In this document: in pieces, positions 1 through 7,005 of the stretch | Position numbering within the stretch: position 1 is the stretch's first letter | Layout: every line of letters starts with the position of its first letter | IMG/VR virus record: IMGVR_UViG_3300025324_000318 | Coordinates: 1-34,875 of that record | Strand: one strand, 5' to 3' | DNA length: 34,875 nt | Source of the DNA: a virus | The notes under the pieces: generated by a model | What the model was told of the DNA's origin: nothing | Databases searched by the model: none | The model's input: only the letters and a program-made list of their open reading frames with translations | Position numbers and translations under genes: made by a program

Positions 1-160
1 CGCGGCCGGTCACCAGCGAGTCGATGGCCCGGAGGGTTTCGCTTTTGCCGGCCCCGTTGCGGCCGCGCAGGACCACTACGCCACCTTGTTCGGGAATGGG
101 AATGGAAACGTGCGCTACGGGGCCGCAGTCAACGACTTCAATGGTTTTCACTGTGCTCAT
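1..160 (-). CDS. N terminus of a P-loop ATPase (SMC/RecF/SbcC-like), cut by window edge
   Basis: The minus strand reads open from an ATG at 160 to the left edge, giving 53 residues. A short beta-strand-rich start leads to a Walker A loop, GRNGAGKS, at about residues 33-40. This is the style of AAA_23/SMC-type ATPases that begin with a strand and a P-loop very near the N terminus, as in DNA repair or recombination ATPases such as SbcC and RecF. The start overlaps the stop of the preceding gene (ATGA), so it is translationally coupled to the early recombination operon. A role in DNA repair or recombination is inferred from the P-loop style and the YqaJ/RecT neighbours. The Walker B, coiled coil and partner gene are outside the window, so the subfamily is not settled. 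Confidence 0.75.
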   Translation of the reverse strand, partial: MSTVKTIEVVDCGPVAHVSIPIPEQGGVVVLRGRNGAGKSETLRAIDSLVTGR

Positions 161-642
161 GGTTTCACGTACCTTATTCCGCAACGAGTAATGATCCCGA
201 TGGTCAGTCCAGTCCACTCCGGACGAACGCGATCGCGCCAGTCGCCTAGCTGCCACTCCACTTCCTCAAACACGATCCGCTTTGGCTCGACGCGGTACGA
301 CTCAAGGTATTCGCCGACAATCAGTCGCGTGGCTTTGTTGGCAATGGACGCGATCCCGGTAGCCTCCGCGAGCTTCTCAGAGACTCCCATGTCAAACACG
401 CCGCCGCAGTGAAAGGGACCGCGCACGACTTCAATCGTTCCATCTTCCAGGAGGAATCCGACGTTCGAATCCCCATATCCGCCGCCGCGTCCATGATCGA
501 CGTGGATGCAGTAATCGCCCTCTGGATATTGCGCGAGGTAATACGTCTTGCCTTGGAATCGGAGCTTTTTGTGCGGTACCTTTGTTGATGACAGGTCGCT
601 ACCAACAAGGCGAACCGATGGGGTTGTTTTCGCTGTGCTCAT
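157..642 (-). CDS. Hypothetical early protein, 161 aa
   Basis: I do not recognise this protein. The chosen ATG at 642 has a GAGGG Shine-Dalgarno five bases upstream. An in-frame ATG at 729 overlaps the stop of the preceding gene (ATGA) and would add 29 basic residues, but it has no good ribosome site. The protein is soluble, with a Gly/Asp/His-rich stretch (HVDHGRGGGYGD) around residues 48-59, a Trp-rich charged C-terminal third and no membrane segment. Its stop overlaps the start of the ATPase gene, so the two are expressed together. It could be an accessory partner of that ATPase, but this is guesswork from position only. Confidence 0.6.
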   Translation of the reverse strand: MSTAKTTPSVRLVGSDLSSTKVPHKKLRFQGKTYYLAQYPEGDYCIHVDHGRGGGYGDSNVGFLLEDGTIEVVRGPFHCGGVFDMGVSEKLAEATGIASIANKATRLIVGEYLESYRVEPKRIVFEEVEWQLGDWRDRVRPEWTGLTIGIITRCGIRYVKP

Positions 643-725
643 AATTCCCTCATCCTGGGTTAGCGTCGCCTTTCCAGTTTGATACCGATGTCGGCGCAGG
701 CGGCTACGCACAAGCTCGGTATGCC

Positions 726-938
726 TCATCGCCTGCGGCCCCGCTCCTTGGCCCGCTTCTGCCGCTCCTCCGCCAACTCCAATCGCTTGCTCGGGTCGGC
801 GAAGTAGTCTCCCCCATCGTCTCCCTCTGAATCGAATTGCCCCTTGCAGTGGTCGCACCAGTAATACGCCCCATCGCGCGTGCTTTTCTTCTGCGGCCGG
901 TTGCAACGCGGGCAGCGGACGGTGTTAGTCTTCGCCAT
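726..938 (-). CDS. Small zinc-ribbon protein, 70 aa
   Basis: The protein has two CxxC knuckles (CPRC at about residues 9-12 and CDHC at about 28-31) about 16 residues apart, forming a classic zinc ribbon. An acidic middle (SEGDDGGD) and a strongly basic C-terminal helix (KRAKERGRRR) follow. The ATG at 938 is preceded by GAGGGAG at proper distance. It lies after recT in the same operon, with a 91-base gap at 939-1029 in which I see nothing but this ribosome site. Small zinc ribbons of this kind in phage early operons often bind nucleic acid or RNA polymerase. That role is inference; only the metal-site pattern is seen. Confidence 0.7.
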   Translation of the reverse strand: MAKTNTVRCPRCNRPQKKSTRDGAYYWCDHCKGQFDSEGDDGGDYFADPSKRLELAEERQKRAKERGRRR

Positions 939-1029
939 AAATCACAACTCCCTCGCCTTCACAGCGCGCACTAAAGGAGGTCACGGTCGTTAGCCGACAT
1001 GCTCCAGGTTGCCGCCCATGCGATGGCGG

Positions 1030-2199
1030 CTATTCCACGAGGCTGCCTTGCTTCTTCCCCTTCTTCGCTTCCTTGCCGCTGTCCATTTCCTTCCGCCGAA
1101 TCTCCTCTTTCGCGCTATCCATCGCAGTCTGAAAAGCCGCCGCCAAATACTCGTTGTCCTTCGCGGACTGAATCCCGTCGATGCACAACGATTGCACCTT
1201 GGACGAGTCGCCGGCGCTCACGGCCGCTTCAAGGATCTCCAGCGCGCCCGGTGGCAGGTCCAACTTGCGCCACTGGCTGGAATCGGTGACGTGATTGGCG
1301 TTGCCGTTGGGCTTGGACAGATCGGGCTTATCTGACGTCGCTACTTCCGCTTGCTCGACGGTCTCGCCGAATCCTTCGTCAGCTTGATCGGCGACGTCCA
1401 CACCCGTCAGCCGCTTGGTCAACTCGGTCAGCGTGCGAGGCTGCGGATCGGTCTCGACCGCCATCGGTTCATCCTCGATCTCGTCCATCGTCCGCATGCC
1501 CATGAGCACTTCGGGGTAATGAATGCGTGCAAGGAACGTGGCGGCGCGATAATGGAACATCAGGTCGGGAAGCGTGACCCACTTGGACTTCTGCGTTTTC
1601 TTTTCCAGGTGCCAGCCTTCCGCCTCCACCATCGCCCAGGAGACCTCGGCGAACACTTCCTCTCCACTGACCGCGTCGGTGGCATAGGCCGTGCACTTGC
1701 GATCCCTGCCCTCTCCTTCGAGCTTGTACCGCACGCGCCCCTTGATGCGGCCGGACGTGTTCAACAAGGCCGTCACGAACTTTCCCTCGAACCCGCACTT
1801 GCCGTGCACGATATACGTCGATTGCATGACCATCAGCGGTTCAGCGCCCAGGCGATACGCCAATTGACAGGCGATGAAACAATCCGCCGGCCGTTTGCGG
1901 AAGTGCTCCGGGATGATCTGGCTGTCGGCGTAGAACTTGGCCAGACCCATCAGGCCCAGCATGCTGGCGCGGACAATGCGGCCCTCCTTGTCGAACTCCA
2001 CGTCCGACATGGCCTTGTTTTCTTCGCGCAGCCGCACGGCCAAGGATTCAGCGCGGCGCTGCTCGGAGATCGCGATGGCCAGCGCTGTCTGCGGGTCGCT
2101 GGTCGCCATGGCCTGGATGTACTCGGCCACGCTGCGGAATGCCGGCGGCTGGGCCGTGGTTAGAGCGGTGGTTTTCGGTTCTTCTGTTGCGGTAGCCAT
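1030..2199 (-). CDS. recT: RecT-family single-strand annealing protein, 389 aa
   Basis: RecT-family proteins anneal complementary single strands during phage recombination, working on the 3' tails made by a partner exonuclease. The core at about residues 85-240 carries the family pattern: a PADCFIACQLAYRLG helix, then a PLMVMQSTYIVHGK segment, a beta-rich domain and a late FHYRAATFLARIHYPEVL helix. The C-terminal third is acidic, then Lys-rich, as in proteins that contact SSB or partners. The ATG at 2199 has GAAAGG about eight bases upstream; a TTG two codons earlier is less likely. The partner YqaJ exonuclease lies upstream in the operon, split from recT by an AP2/HNH gene. A function as the annealing half of a Red-like pair is well supported by sequence and context. 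Confidence 0.85.
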   Translation of the reverse strand: MATATEEPKTTALTTAQPPAFRSVAEYIQAMATSDPQTALAIAISEQRRAESLAVRLREENKAMSDVEFDKEGRIVRASMLGLMGLAKFYADSQIIPEHFRKRPADCFIACQLAYRLGAEPLMVMQSTYIVHGKCGFEGKFVTALLNTSGRIKGRVRYKLEGEGRDRKCTAYATDAVSGEEVFAEVSWAMVEAEGWHLEKKTQKSKWVTLPDLMFHYRAATFLARIHYPEVLMGMRTMDEIEDEPMAVETDPQPRTLTELTKRLTGVDVADQADEGFGETVEQAEVATSDKPDLSKPNGNANHVTDSSQWRKLDLPPGALEILEAAVSAGDSSKVQSLCIDGIQSAKDNEYLAAAFQTAMDSAKEEIRRKEMDSGKEAKKGKKQGSLVE

Positions 2200-2201
2200 G
2201 G

Positions 2202-2738
2202 TCAATACCTTTCAGTTGGAAAATTAAGATGGGCAAAATCGCGATGTGCTTCATAGGCAGCTTTGTCATAGGTACGCGCCGCCTCTTCTTCAGATGCAAA
2301 AACGCCTAGATGGGCTGTTGCTCCATTAATGCGTATTTGCGCCCGCCATTTGTTTACGGCCTTGCTCCAGCTAACGCCCTTAAACTGTGAGCTGAGCCCC
2401 TTGCGAGGTCTGGTGTTCGCCATTTGCTGTCTTCGAGTGGCCCAGCGGCAATTTGACGGTTCGTAGTTGCCGTTGTTATCTCGACGATCCAATTCAAGAT
2501 CATCGCGGTAACCATTGGCCAATGCCCAGTCGCGGAAAGCCTCGTAAGAGTCTCGCCATTCCTGGCAGACAGAAATTCCGCGCGCTCCGTAGTTTCGATA
2601 GGTCGTATTGCTCTTGCAGTAGCACCGCTTTTTCATGGCATTCCAGGCCTGAAACAGTCGCGTTCTAGATTCGCCATGCGTAATACCTCGTAGGTTGCCG
2701 CTCTTGTTTAGAATCACGTTTGTTACTCCGGATGTCAC
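2202..2738 (-). CDS. AP2-domain/HNH-type homing endonuclease-like protein, 178 aa
   Basis: The N-terminal half (about residues 25-112) has the degenerate HNH-type pattern of free-standing phage endonucleases: a WNAMKKRCY helix, YGARGI, a C-x-EW pair, then LELDRRDNNGNYEPSNCRW. The C-terminal half (about 115-175) is an AP2/ERF-type DNA-binding domain, with QFKGVSW opening and EEEAARTYDKAAYEAH helix. AP2-HNH proteins are mobile endonucleases that spread into phage genes. The start is GTG at 2738, overlapping the YqaJ stop (GTGA). The stop at 2202 lies three bases before the recT ATG. The gene thus sits exactly between the two genes of the recombination pair without damaging either. A second, diverged copy of the same architecture sits on the other side of the YqaJ gene. 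Confidence 0.85.
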   Translation of the reverse strand: MTSGVTNVILNKSGNLRGITHGESRTRLFQAWNAMKKRCYCKSNTTYRNYGARGISVCQEWRDSYEAFRDWALANGYRDDLELDRRDNNGNYEPSNCRWATRRQQMANTRPRKGLSSQFKGVSWSKAVNKWRAQIRINGATAHLGVFASEEEAARTYDKAAYEAHRDFAHLNFPTERY

Positions 2739-3688
2739 GATGCGGCGGACACTGCTTTCAACACGATATTCACGCCCTTCGGTAGCGACTTGTGCAGCAG
2801 CAGCCTGCGATCAATACGCGCTTTCACCATGTGCTCTCGAACTGGCACTGTCTTCCATGAAATACAGCGACCATTTGGGGAAATACCGTAGGACGCATCG
2901 CCTAACTTCATGCGCAGGCGGTTGCCTAATTCCAGTTCAGTCGCTTCTAGTTCTTTGATCTGGGACCTGACTTGTTCATAACGCTCTAGAACTTCCTCAT
3001 CTGCCACTCCGAGTGCGATTGCATAATCGCCACTCTGAGGAAACATCCTGTAAATTGCGGCCTTTGTTGCCTCACTTCCGTCCACGGTGGGCGGGATGCG
3101 CGGCACAACGTGGTTCCACCAAAAGTCGTCAATGTGCTTGCGCAGCGTTTGGATAAACTCTTCGTGCCGATCGATCTCGAAGATCCGCACCTGGTCACCG
3201 GTCCAGCCGACGAGATAACCGCGACTGAGGCCAGCGCAAAATAATTGGTGCTGAACTTGAATCGAGTGTTTGAGCGGAGGATTGTTTCCATCCCACTCGC
3301 TCCATGCTTCTCGATTCATGACCATTTTTGCCTCAACGATACGGCGCACGCCCGGCGCTGGCTCGGTGTAGGCATCTACGCTTGCCGCCACATAATTCAA
3401 TTCGTCATGGACGCAGATTGTCGGCTTCTCATTGGTGATGACAGGGAATCCAGTCTCTTGCTCAAACACGGCAAGAACAAATCGCTCCCCGATTTTTCCT
3501 AGATCCAATCGCGCTTGCGTAGATTTTGAGAATCGCGCGTCAGCCTCGCACGTCTTGTCCGCATATACGGACATCTTCGATTGGTTCGCGTACCCATACC
3601 CGAGAATTGCTGGTGCATCACTGGAGCCAATAAAGCGCCGGCGAGCCGCCAACCAATCTTCATGATTGTCAAACGTTAACTGGCTCAT
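2735..3688 (-). CDS. YqaJ-type (lambda exonuclease family) viral recombinase, 317 aa
   Basis: This PD-(D/E)xK exonuclease is predicted to digest one strand of double-stranded ends and load the RecT annealing protein. The YqaJ signature is visible: FIGSSDAPAILG at about residues 19-30, GKIGE with Glu68, SVDAY with Asp105, VEAK with Glu119 and Lys121, then a Gln-rich helix (IQVQHQ at 143-148) that follows the active site in this family. The length fits the family. The ATG at 3688 with GAGGAAG just upstream is preferred; an upstream in-frame start at 3787 would run deep into the preceding AP2 gene. The chosen start overlaps the AP2 stop by 20 bases. It is paired with recT, from which an AP2/HNH gene separates it. 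Confidence 0.87.
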   Translation of the reverse strand: MSQLTFDNHEDWLAARRRFIGSSDAPAILGYGYANQSKMSVYADKTCEADARFSKSTQARLDLGKIGERFVLAVFEQETGFPVITNEKPTICVHDELNYVAASVDAYTEPAPGVRRIVEAKMVMNREAWSEWDGNNPPLKHSIQVQHQLFCAGLSRGYLVGWTGDQVRIFEIDRHEEFIQTLRKHIDDFWWNHVVPRIPPTVDGSEATKAAIYRMFPQSGDYAIALGVADEEVLERYEQVRSQIKELEATELELGNRLRMKLGDASYGISPNGRCISWKTVPVREHMVKARIDRRLLLHKSLPKGVNIVLKAVSAAS

Positions 3689-4319
3689 TGACTTCCTCGG
3701 GGAAATTAAAGAACGTGTCGCCGTAAAGCTCCTTCGCGGCTTTGTCGTATGCACGAGCGGCGGATTCTTCCGTTGGATAGCAGCCAAGATGCCTCATCGT
3801 GCCATTTGCGCTGATCTGCGCGCGCCACTTCTTCTTGCGAGCACCTGGAATGCGAGTTACGCCCTTGAATCGGGAGACTCTCGTTTTCCAGCCTCTGGTG
3901 TTGTGAGCCTGCTGCAGCGCTGTCGCCCAGCGGCAATTAGATGGTTCGTAATGACCGACCTGATTTGGATAGCGATCGATCGTTAAATCATCGGCGTATC
4001 CATGTGACAGGGACCATTCGCGAAAGACGGAGAAATCGTGCCACTCATCACAAATACGAGCACCGAGAGCGCCGCACTTGGCGTATCCTGGAGTCGACTT
4101 GCAATAGCATCGCTGTCGCATGCAGGCCCAGATCCGATAGAGCCGCGTCCCGACTCCACCGTGCTTGAATCCATGGTTCGCGCCTTTGGTGAATCGCGTG
4201 GGCGCACATTGGCGACAGCAATATCTACGCTTCGCCCATTGCGTGCGGTTGTAGCACTTCGCCTTAACGAAGACGTTGCCGCATGTTTCGCATCGCTTAG
4301 ACAGTACGCTGGAGCTCAT
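3669..4319 (-). CDS. Second AP2/HNH homing endonuclease-like protein with N-terminal zinc knuckles, 216 aa
   Basis: It has the same core architecture as the 178-aa AP2 gene at 2.2-2.7 kb. There is an HNH-type region (RLYRIWACMRQRCY, then IDRYPNQ and YEPSNCRWAT) and an AP2-type DNA-binding domain near the C terminus (RFKGVTRIPG, then ESAARAYDKAAKELYG). It has an extra N-terminal zinc-binding stretch of four cysteines (CETC at 10-13 and CCRQC at 34-38). The two copies are clearly related but diverged, so they are not a recent duplication. The ATG at 4319 overlaps the stop of the preceding gene (ATGA) and has GGAGG about ten bases upstream. It is probably a mobile DNA endonuclease; cutting activity is not shown. 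Confidence 0.83.
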   Translation of the reverse strand: MSSSVLSKRCETCGNVFVKAKCYNRTQWAKRRYCCRQCAPTRFTKGANHGFKHGGVGTRLYRIWACMRQRCYCKSTPGYAKCGALGARICDEWHDFSVFREWSLSHGYADDLTIDRYPNQVGHYEPSNCRWATALQQAHNTRGWKTRVSRFKGVTRIPGARKKKWRAQISANGTMRHLGCYPTEESAARAYDKAAKELYGDTFFNFPEEVNEPVNV

Positions 4320-4546
4320 GTTGGATCATCCTCCAGCTCGATCGTGACCTTGATTCGCTTGCCATGCAGCGGTTCAAAGCCGATGTCTCGCTTGTAAACC
4401 CACGAAACCCATTTGGCGTCCGGAGGCGGTTGGCCGCAGTGCGCAGAGAATTGAACGATCCAGAAATGCGCCAGCGCCACAGCGAATCGCCGCATGCTGT
4501 CTCGGACGTAGGCCGGCAACCCGTTGCATGGTTCTGTTTTGTTCAT
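4316..4546 (-). CDS. Hypothetical early protein, 76 aa
   Basis: I do not recognise it. The ATG at 4546 has AAGG eight bases upstream and overlaps the stop of the preceding gene (ATGA); its own stop overlaps the next start in the same way. The middle is a hydrophobic, Trp/Phe-containing helix (RFAVALAHFWIVQF) and the C terminus is a beta-rich acidic strand (RIKVTIELEDD). It may be a small soluble or peripheral protein. The tight coupling on both sides supports it as a real gene of the early operon. Confidence 0.6.
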   Translation of the reverse strand: MNKTEPCNGLPAYVRDSMRRFAVALAHFWIVQFSAHCGQPPPDAKWVSWVYKRDIGFEPLHGKRIKVTIELEDDPT

Positions 4547-4830
4547 TGCGGCGCCTTCTCCGGCTGATTGAAACTTGGCACGCGCAGCACGCTGGCTTTG
4601 TGCTTCAGCAACGCGACTACCAATTGATCGAGCGTCCCTCCCGGCAGGGTCCGAATGAGCGCGTGCGCCAGGATGTTCGCCTGATCGATGTGGAATTGCC
4701 GGCACTGATACTCCCAATCATCGCCAGTGAAGTAGTCCGGCACTTCCGCAGTGATCGCAATGTGCACGTCCTCGACGGCGGGCAACAGGTCGTTGCACGT
4801 CGATGCTTTGGCAACAACGATGTTCGTCAC
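4543..4830 (-). CDS. Hypothetical early protein, 95 aa
   Basis: I do not recognise it. It starts with GTG at 4830, overlapping the exonuclease stop (GTGA). The protein is acidic and soluble, with predicted alternating strands and helices, a Trp/Tyr cluster in DDWEYQCRQFH at about residues 37-47 and a helical C-terminal part (LDQLVVALLKHKASVL). No catalytic motif or metal site is apparent. It lies between the DEDDh exonuclease and a 76-aa unknown, so it belongs to the early replication/recombination operon by position only. Confidence 0.6.
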   Translation of the reverse strand: MTNIVVAKASTCNDLLPAVEDVHIAITAEVPDYFTGDDWEYQCRQFHIDQANILAHALIRTLPGGTLDQLVVALLKHKASVLRVPSFNQPEKAPQ

Positions 4831-5423
4831 GCGACCGCCTCCTTGCGCGACGCTGCGCGCAGCTTGCGGTAGATCGCGATCTGCCGCCTGTTATCGATGC
4901 TGGCGTCATGCGCACCGGCAGTTACGAGGCCGAAAAACTCGGCGACAGTGGTCAGTTTGAAATCCGCTGGCCGCTCGCCGCTCTCCAGGCAGTGCCACTG
5001 CGCCCGCTGCATCACGCACAGCGGACGGAACGCAGCCGGCAAGAATTGATTCTCGCGGTCGAACCACGCGCGAAGGAAGGACATATCGAAGTCCGCGCAG
5101 TAGGCCGCCATTTGCGCGACGTAGTACGGTTTGCCACGCGCCGAAATGCAGCCGACGTGCGCGTGAGCGCGGAGTAGATCGGCGAAGGCCAAGGCGGCGT
5201 CACTGGATGGAATGGCCTGCTCGCGCCAGACGGCGGCATCGTAGGAGTTGATCCGCAGGGCCTCTTCGGTGCACTGCGACTCGTCGAACAGCAGCTTGAC
5301 TTCCAGCTCGTCGAGCACTTCCAGCGTGCGCCAGTCAACGGCAGCGGCGGCGAGCTGGATGATTGGATGACTCTCCGGCGACAATCCGCCGGTTTCCAGA
5401 TCGAAGAAGACGATCGAGTTCAT
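4827..5423 (-). CDS. DEDDh 3'-5' exonuclease (DnaQ/RNase T fold), 198 aa
   Basis: Members of this fold remove nucleotides from 3' ends using two metal ions. The signature is clear: Exo I, FFDLETGG, with Asp8 and Glu10; Exo II, around YCADFDMSFL, with Asp111 or Asp113; Exo III, AHDASIDN, with His172, Asp173 and Asp177, the His marking the DEDDh class. The length of about 200 residues fits a stand-alone exonuclease rather than a polymerase domain. The ATG at 5423 overlaps the stop of the 24-aa peptide (ATGA) and is preceded by GGGTGG. Its role in the phage could be proofreading, trimming of recombination ends or degradation of host nucleic acid; the sequence does not decide between these. Confidence 0.85.
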   Translation of the reverse strand: MNSIVFFDLETGGLSPESHPIIQLAAAAVDWRTLEVLDELEVKLLFDESQCTEEALRINSYDAAVWREQAIPSSDAALAFADLLRAHAHVGCISARGKPYYVAQMAAYCADFDMSFLRAWFDRENQFLPAAFRPLCVMQRAQWHCLESGERPADFKLTTVAEFFGLVTAGAHDASIDNRRQIAIYRKLRAASRKEAVA

Positions 5424-5494
5424 TGGTCCACCCACTGCTTTCCGTTGACGATCAGCGCACCGACCAGATTCGCGATGATGAAGGCGGTGAACAT
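5420..5494 (-). CDS. 24-residue membrane micropeptide
   Basis: This very short ORF fills the gap between the 98-aa gene and the exonuclease. Its ATG shares an A with the upstream stop (TGATG) and its own stop overlaps the exonuclease ATG (ATGA). A full AAGGAG Shine-Dalgarno lies nine bases before the ATG. The peptide starts with about 16 hydrophobic residues (MFTAFIIANLVGALIV) followed by a short polar tail ending VDQ, so it could span or insert in the membrane. The ribosome site and the two-sided overlap are the evidence that it is translated. Function is unknown; it may also serve simply to couple translation to the exonuclease. Confidence 0.55.
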   Translation of the reverse strand: MFTAFIIANLVGALIVNGKQWVDQ

Positions 5495-5790
5495 CACGCG
5501 CAGGCTCCTTCCGTCGGCGCATACATCGCCTCGGCCACTTCCCGCCGAAACTCGTCGCTCGCTTGCCGCGCCGCCCCGCGCAGCTCGTCAAGGACAATCT
5601 GGGGATCGCCGTGAATAAAGGACCTGCCGTGTTCGCCGCCGAATAGCGCCGAGGCCGTCCACACGCGGTAACGCGGCACTGGATCGCGGCCGCCCCAAGA
5701 CTCGGCCTCGACGTAAACCGACCAGCTGACGCTGGGGTTGACGCTGCGAACGATGGCGGATACTTCGGCCTGAAACTCTTCGAATGTCAT
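5494..5790 (-). CDS. Hypothetical early protein, 98 aa
   Basis: I do not recognise it. The ATG at 5790 has GGAG eight bases upstream. The protein is acidic, starts with an amphipathic helix (FEEFQAEVSAIVRSV), continues with beta-like strands rich in Trp and Tyr and ends in a long helix (LDELRGAARQASDEFRREV). The pattern resembles small phage proteins of unknown role with a helix-sheet-helix fold. No catalytic residues stand out. It is separated by five bases from the preceding 87-aa gene and is coupled to the 24-aa peptide. Confidence 0.6.
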   Translation of the reverse strand: MTFEEFQAEVSAIVRSVNPSVSWSVYVEAESWGGRDPVPRYRVWTASALFGGEHGRSFIHGDPQIVLDELRGAARQASDEFRREVAEAMYAPTEGACA

Positions 5791-5795
5791 GGCAA

Positions 5796-6059
5796 TTACT
5801 CCACAATACGCACCGCGATCGGGGCATCCACGAAAACGCTCACCAGTCCGTCATGCAGCCTGCACGGCCTGCGGTAGCTCTCGTCACGCCTGATCTGCCA
5901 GCCGTTGACGGTGGGGCATGCCTCCTCATCCTCGGCGAACCAGAGGATGTCGGCGTCCGTCCAGGCGGCGGGAACGACCAGCTTGAGATATTGCGACGAC
6001 GACTCGACAATCTGCGGCATTGAGTCAAAACGGATGCGGAAAAATTTTGCAGTCGACAT
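5796..6059 (-). CDS. Hypothetical early protein, 87 aa
   Basis: I do not recognise it. The ATG at 6059 has GAGG seven bases upstream. The sequence is mostly predicted beta with acidic loops (WFAEDEEACPT at about residues 40-50) and two Cys. There is no membrane segment or known motif. It lies four bases after the 125-aa gene and five before the 98-aa gene, so it sits in a continuous operon of small early proteins. Such blocks of small genes in phage early operons often carry host-takeover proteins, but nothing in the sequence confirms that here. Confidence 0.6.
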   Translation of the reverse strand: MSTAKFFRIRFDSMPQIVESSSQYLKLVVPAAWTDADILWFAEDEEACPTVNGWQIRRDESYRRPCRLHDGLVSVFVDAPIAVRIVE

Positions 6060-6063
6060 GGCT

Positions 6064-6441
6064 CTACCTCACTTCCGGAGACCAGCACCAGGCGGCGATG
6101 CCATCCGGCCGCCGATAGCGCAGGGTGGGATTGAATCGGACGCACTCTTCCAGGACCCAGTCACTCCAGGTGAGCAGGTGCGTCGGCAGGTTCACCGTGA
6201 CCGGCTCCTCCGGCCCGTAGTCCACCGTCTCGCAGTGGATGTACGGCAGCGCGTCCCGCCAATTCTTGGGCATGTGGAGCACCACGCGCTCCACCGTGTC
6301 GCGGAAGAACTCCTCGAGCGTCGCCTGATCACCCTCGGAGTCGAACAGGTCGAGCTGCGAGCGGTTGCCCTGCGGCTTCATCCGCCACTGGCCTCGGTCG
6401 CGGGCGTAGAATTTGGTTGCTGTGGTGGTGCTAGCTGGCAT
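6064..6441 (-). CDS. Hypothetical early protein, 125 aa
   Basis: I do not recognise it. The ATG at 6441 has a strong AGGAG upstream and lies 11 bases inside the end of the CsrA-like gene. The protein contains LDLFDSEGDQ near residue 30, a helix with DTVERVVLHMP and a Trp-rich C terminus (HLLTWSDWVLEECVRFNP). It is acidic overall and soluble. No catalytic or metal motif is seen. Its overlap with the CsrA-like gene suggests coordinated expression, and it could be a partner of that protein. Confidence 0.6.
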   Translation of the reverse strand: MPASTTTATKFYARDRGQWRMKPQGNRSQLDLFDSEGDQATLEEFFRDTVERVVLHMPKNWRDALPYIHCETVDYGPEEPVTVNLPTHLLTWSDWVLEECVRFNPTLRYRRPDGIAAWCWSPEVR

Positions 6442-6868
6442 GGCTTTTCTCCTGCGACTGGAGGCTCGCGCGGTAAATCACCACGCCCTCTTCTGGATAC
6501 TCCGGGCCCCAGACGATTGACTCCCGATCGCGCACGCACGAGAAAGGCTCCGCGACGCCGTCCCACCAGAACGCAATGGTCCATCCTTGTAGCCAGCGGA
6601 CGTCCGATAGTTGATCCGTGGCGGCGCGCAGGAGCCCGTGCAGGATCGATTCATCCTGCATTGGGTCGAAAGGATTACTGGGGTGCCCCGGCTGGTACTT
6701 GTCCACGCCGCCAGCGTCGGAGCGGGTGATTTTCACACAGGGTGGCCCCTCGATGCCGATTCTGGCCTTGTGGCCGTGATCACGGACGTCGACCAGCGAG
6801 AGCACAACGGGGGTGCCGTGGACGCTGATGTGGATTTGATTTCGAGCGGTTAGCGCCAGCACCAACAT
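6431..6868 (-). CDS. CsrA-like RNA-binding domain fused to an unknown C-terminal domain, 145 aa
   Basis: The first 50 residues follow the CsrA/RsmA layout: MLVL start, a central strand pair, then ARIGIEGPPCVKITR, matching the RIGV-AP-V-V-R end of CsrA. CsrA dimers bind GGA loops near ribosome sites and repress or activate translation. The Arg equivalent to Arg44 of CsrA is present (Arg49), but the Thr-Arg at positions 5-6 of CsrA is Ala-Leu here, so RNA contact may differ. Normal CsrA ends near residue 60; here about 95 more residues follow, rich in Trp and acidic groups, with no known motif. The ATG at 6868 has AAAGGA nine bases before it. It is the first gene of the early operon, an apt place for a translational regulator. 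The family assignment is from pattern and remains moderate. Confidence 0.6.
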   Translation of the reverse strand: MLVLALTARNQIHISVHGTPVVLSLVDVRDHGHKARIGIEGPPCVKITRSDAGGVDKYQPGHPSNPFDPMQDESILHGLLRAATDQLSDVRWLQGWTIAFWWDGVAEPFSCVRDRESIVWGPEYPEEGVVIYRASLQSQEKSHAS

Positions 6869-6920
6869 GGGCCGATTTCCTTTCGGAAGGGCAGCGTTTG
6901 GTGCGGAAGAACCGCAAAGA

Positions 6921-6966
6921 AACGCCGCTGAGTTTTGTTGGGCTTCTTCAGCCGCTCAGCGGTGTT
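6921..6966 (-). terminator. Inverted repeat, possible terminator or leader hairpin
   Basis: CGCCGCTGAG at 6923-6932 pairs with CTCAGCGGTG at 6955-6964, with one G-T pair. A smaller inner stem, GGCT with AGCC, can form in the loop. On the minus strand the second arm is followed by TTTCTTT, a weak U-rich run. It lies after the regulator gene and before the CsrA-like gene, so it could end the regulator transcript or structure the early leader. Confidence 0.5.
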
Positions 6967-6971
6967 TAGAA

Positions 6972-6993
6972 GCCGATGTATCGTGACATCGGC
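6972..6993. promoter_or_regulatory. Perfect 8-bp inverted repeat, possible operator or hairpin
   Basis: GCCGATGT and ACATCGGC flank a six-base spacer, ATCGTG. The dyad lies just after the stop of the XRE-like regulator and about 100 bases before the CsrA-like start. Its size fits a repressor operator, but it could equally be part of a double hairpin with the neighbouring repeat at 6921-6966. There is no direct evidence of binding. Confidence 0.4.
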
Positions 6994-7005
6994 AATCGTA
7001 ACTGA

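Noticed and set aside
157-906. Longer version of the 161-aa early gene
   Set aside because: The N-terminal extension overlaps the zinc-ribbon gene in another frame and is Arg/Gly-rich. The start at 642 has a good ribosome site.
1351-2163. Long plus-strand frame opposite recT
   Set aside because: It is a shadow of the recT gene; the composition is biased and no ribosome site or domain is seen.
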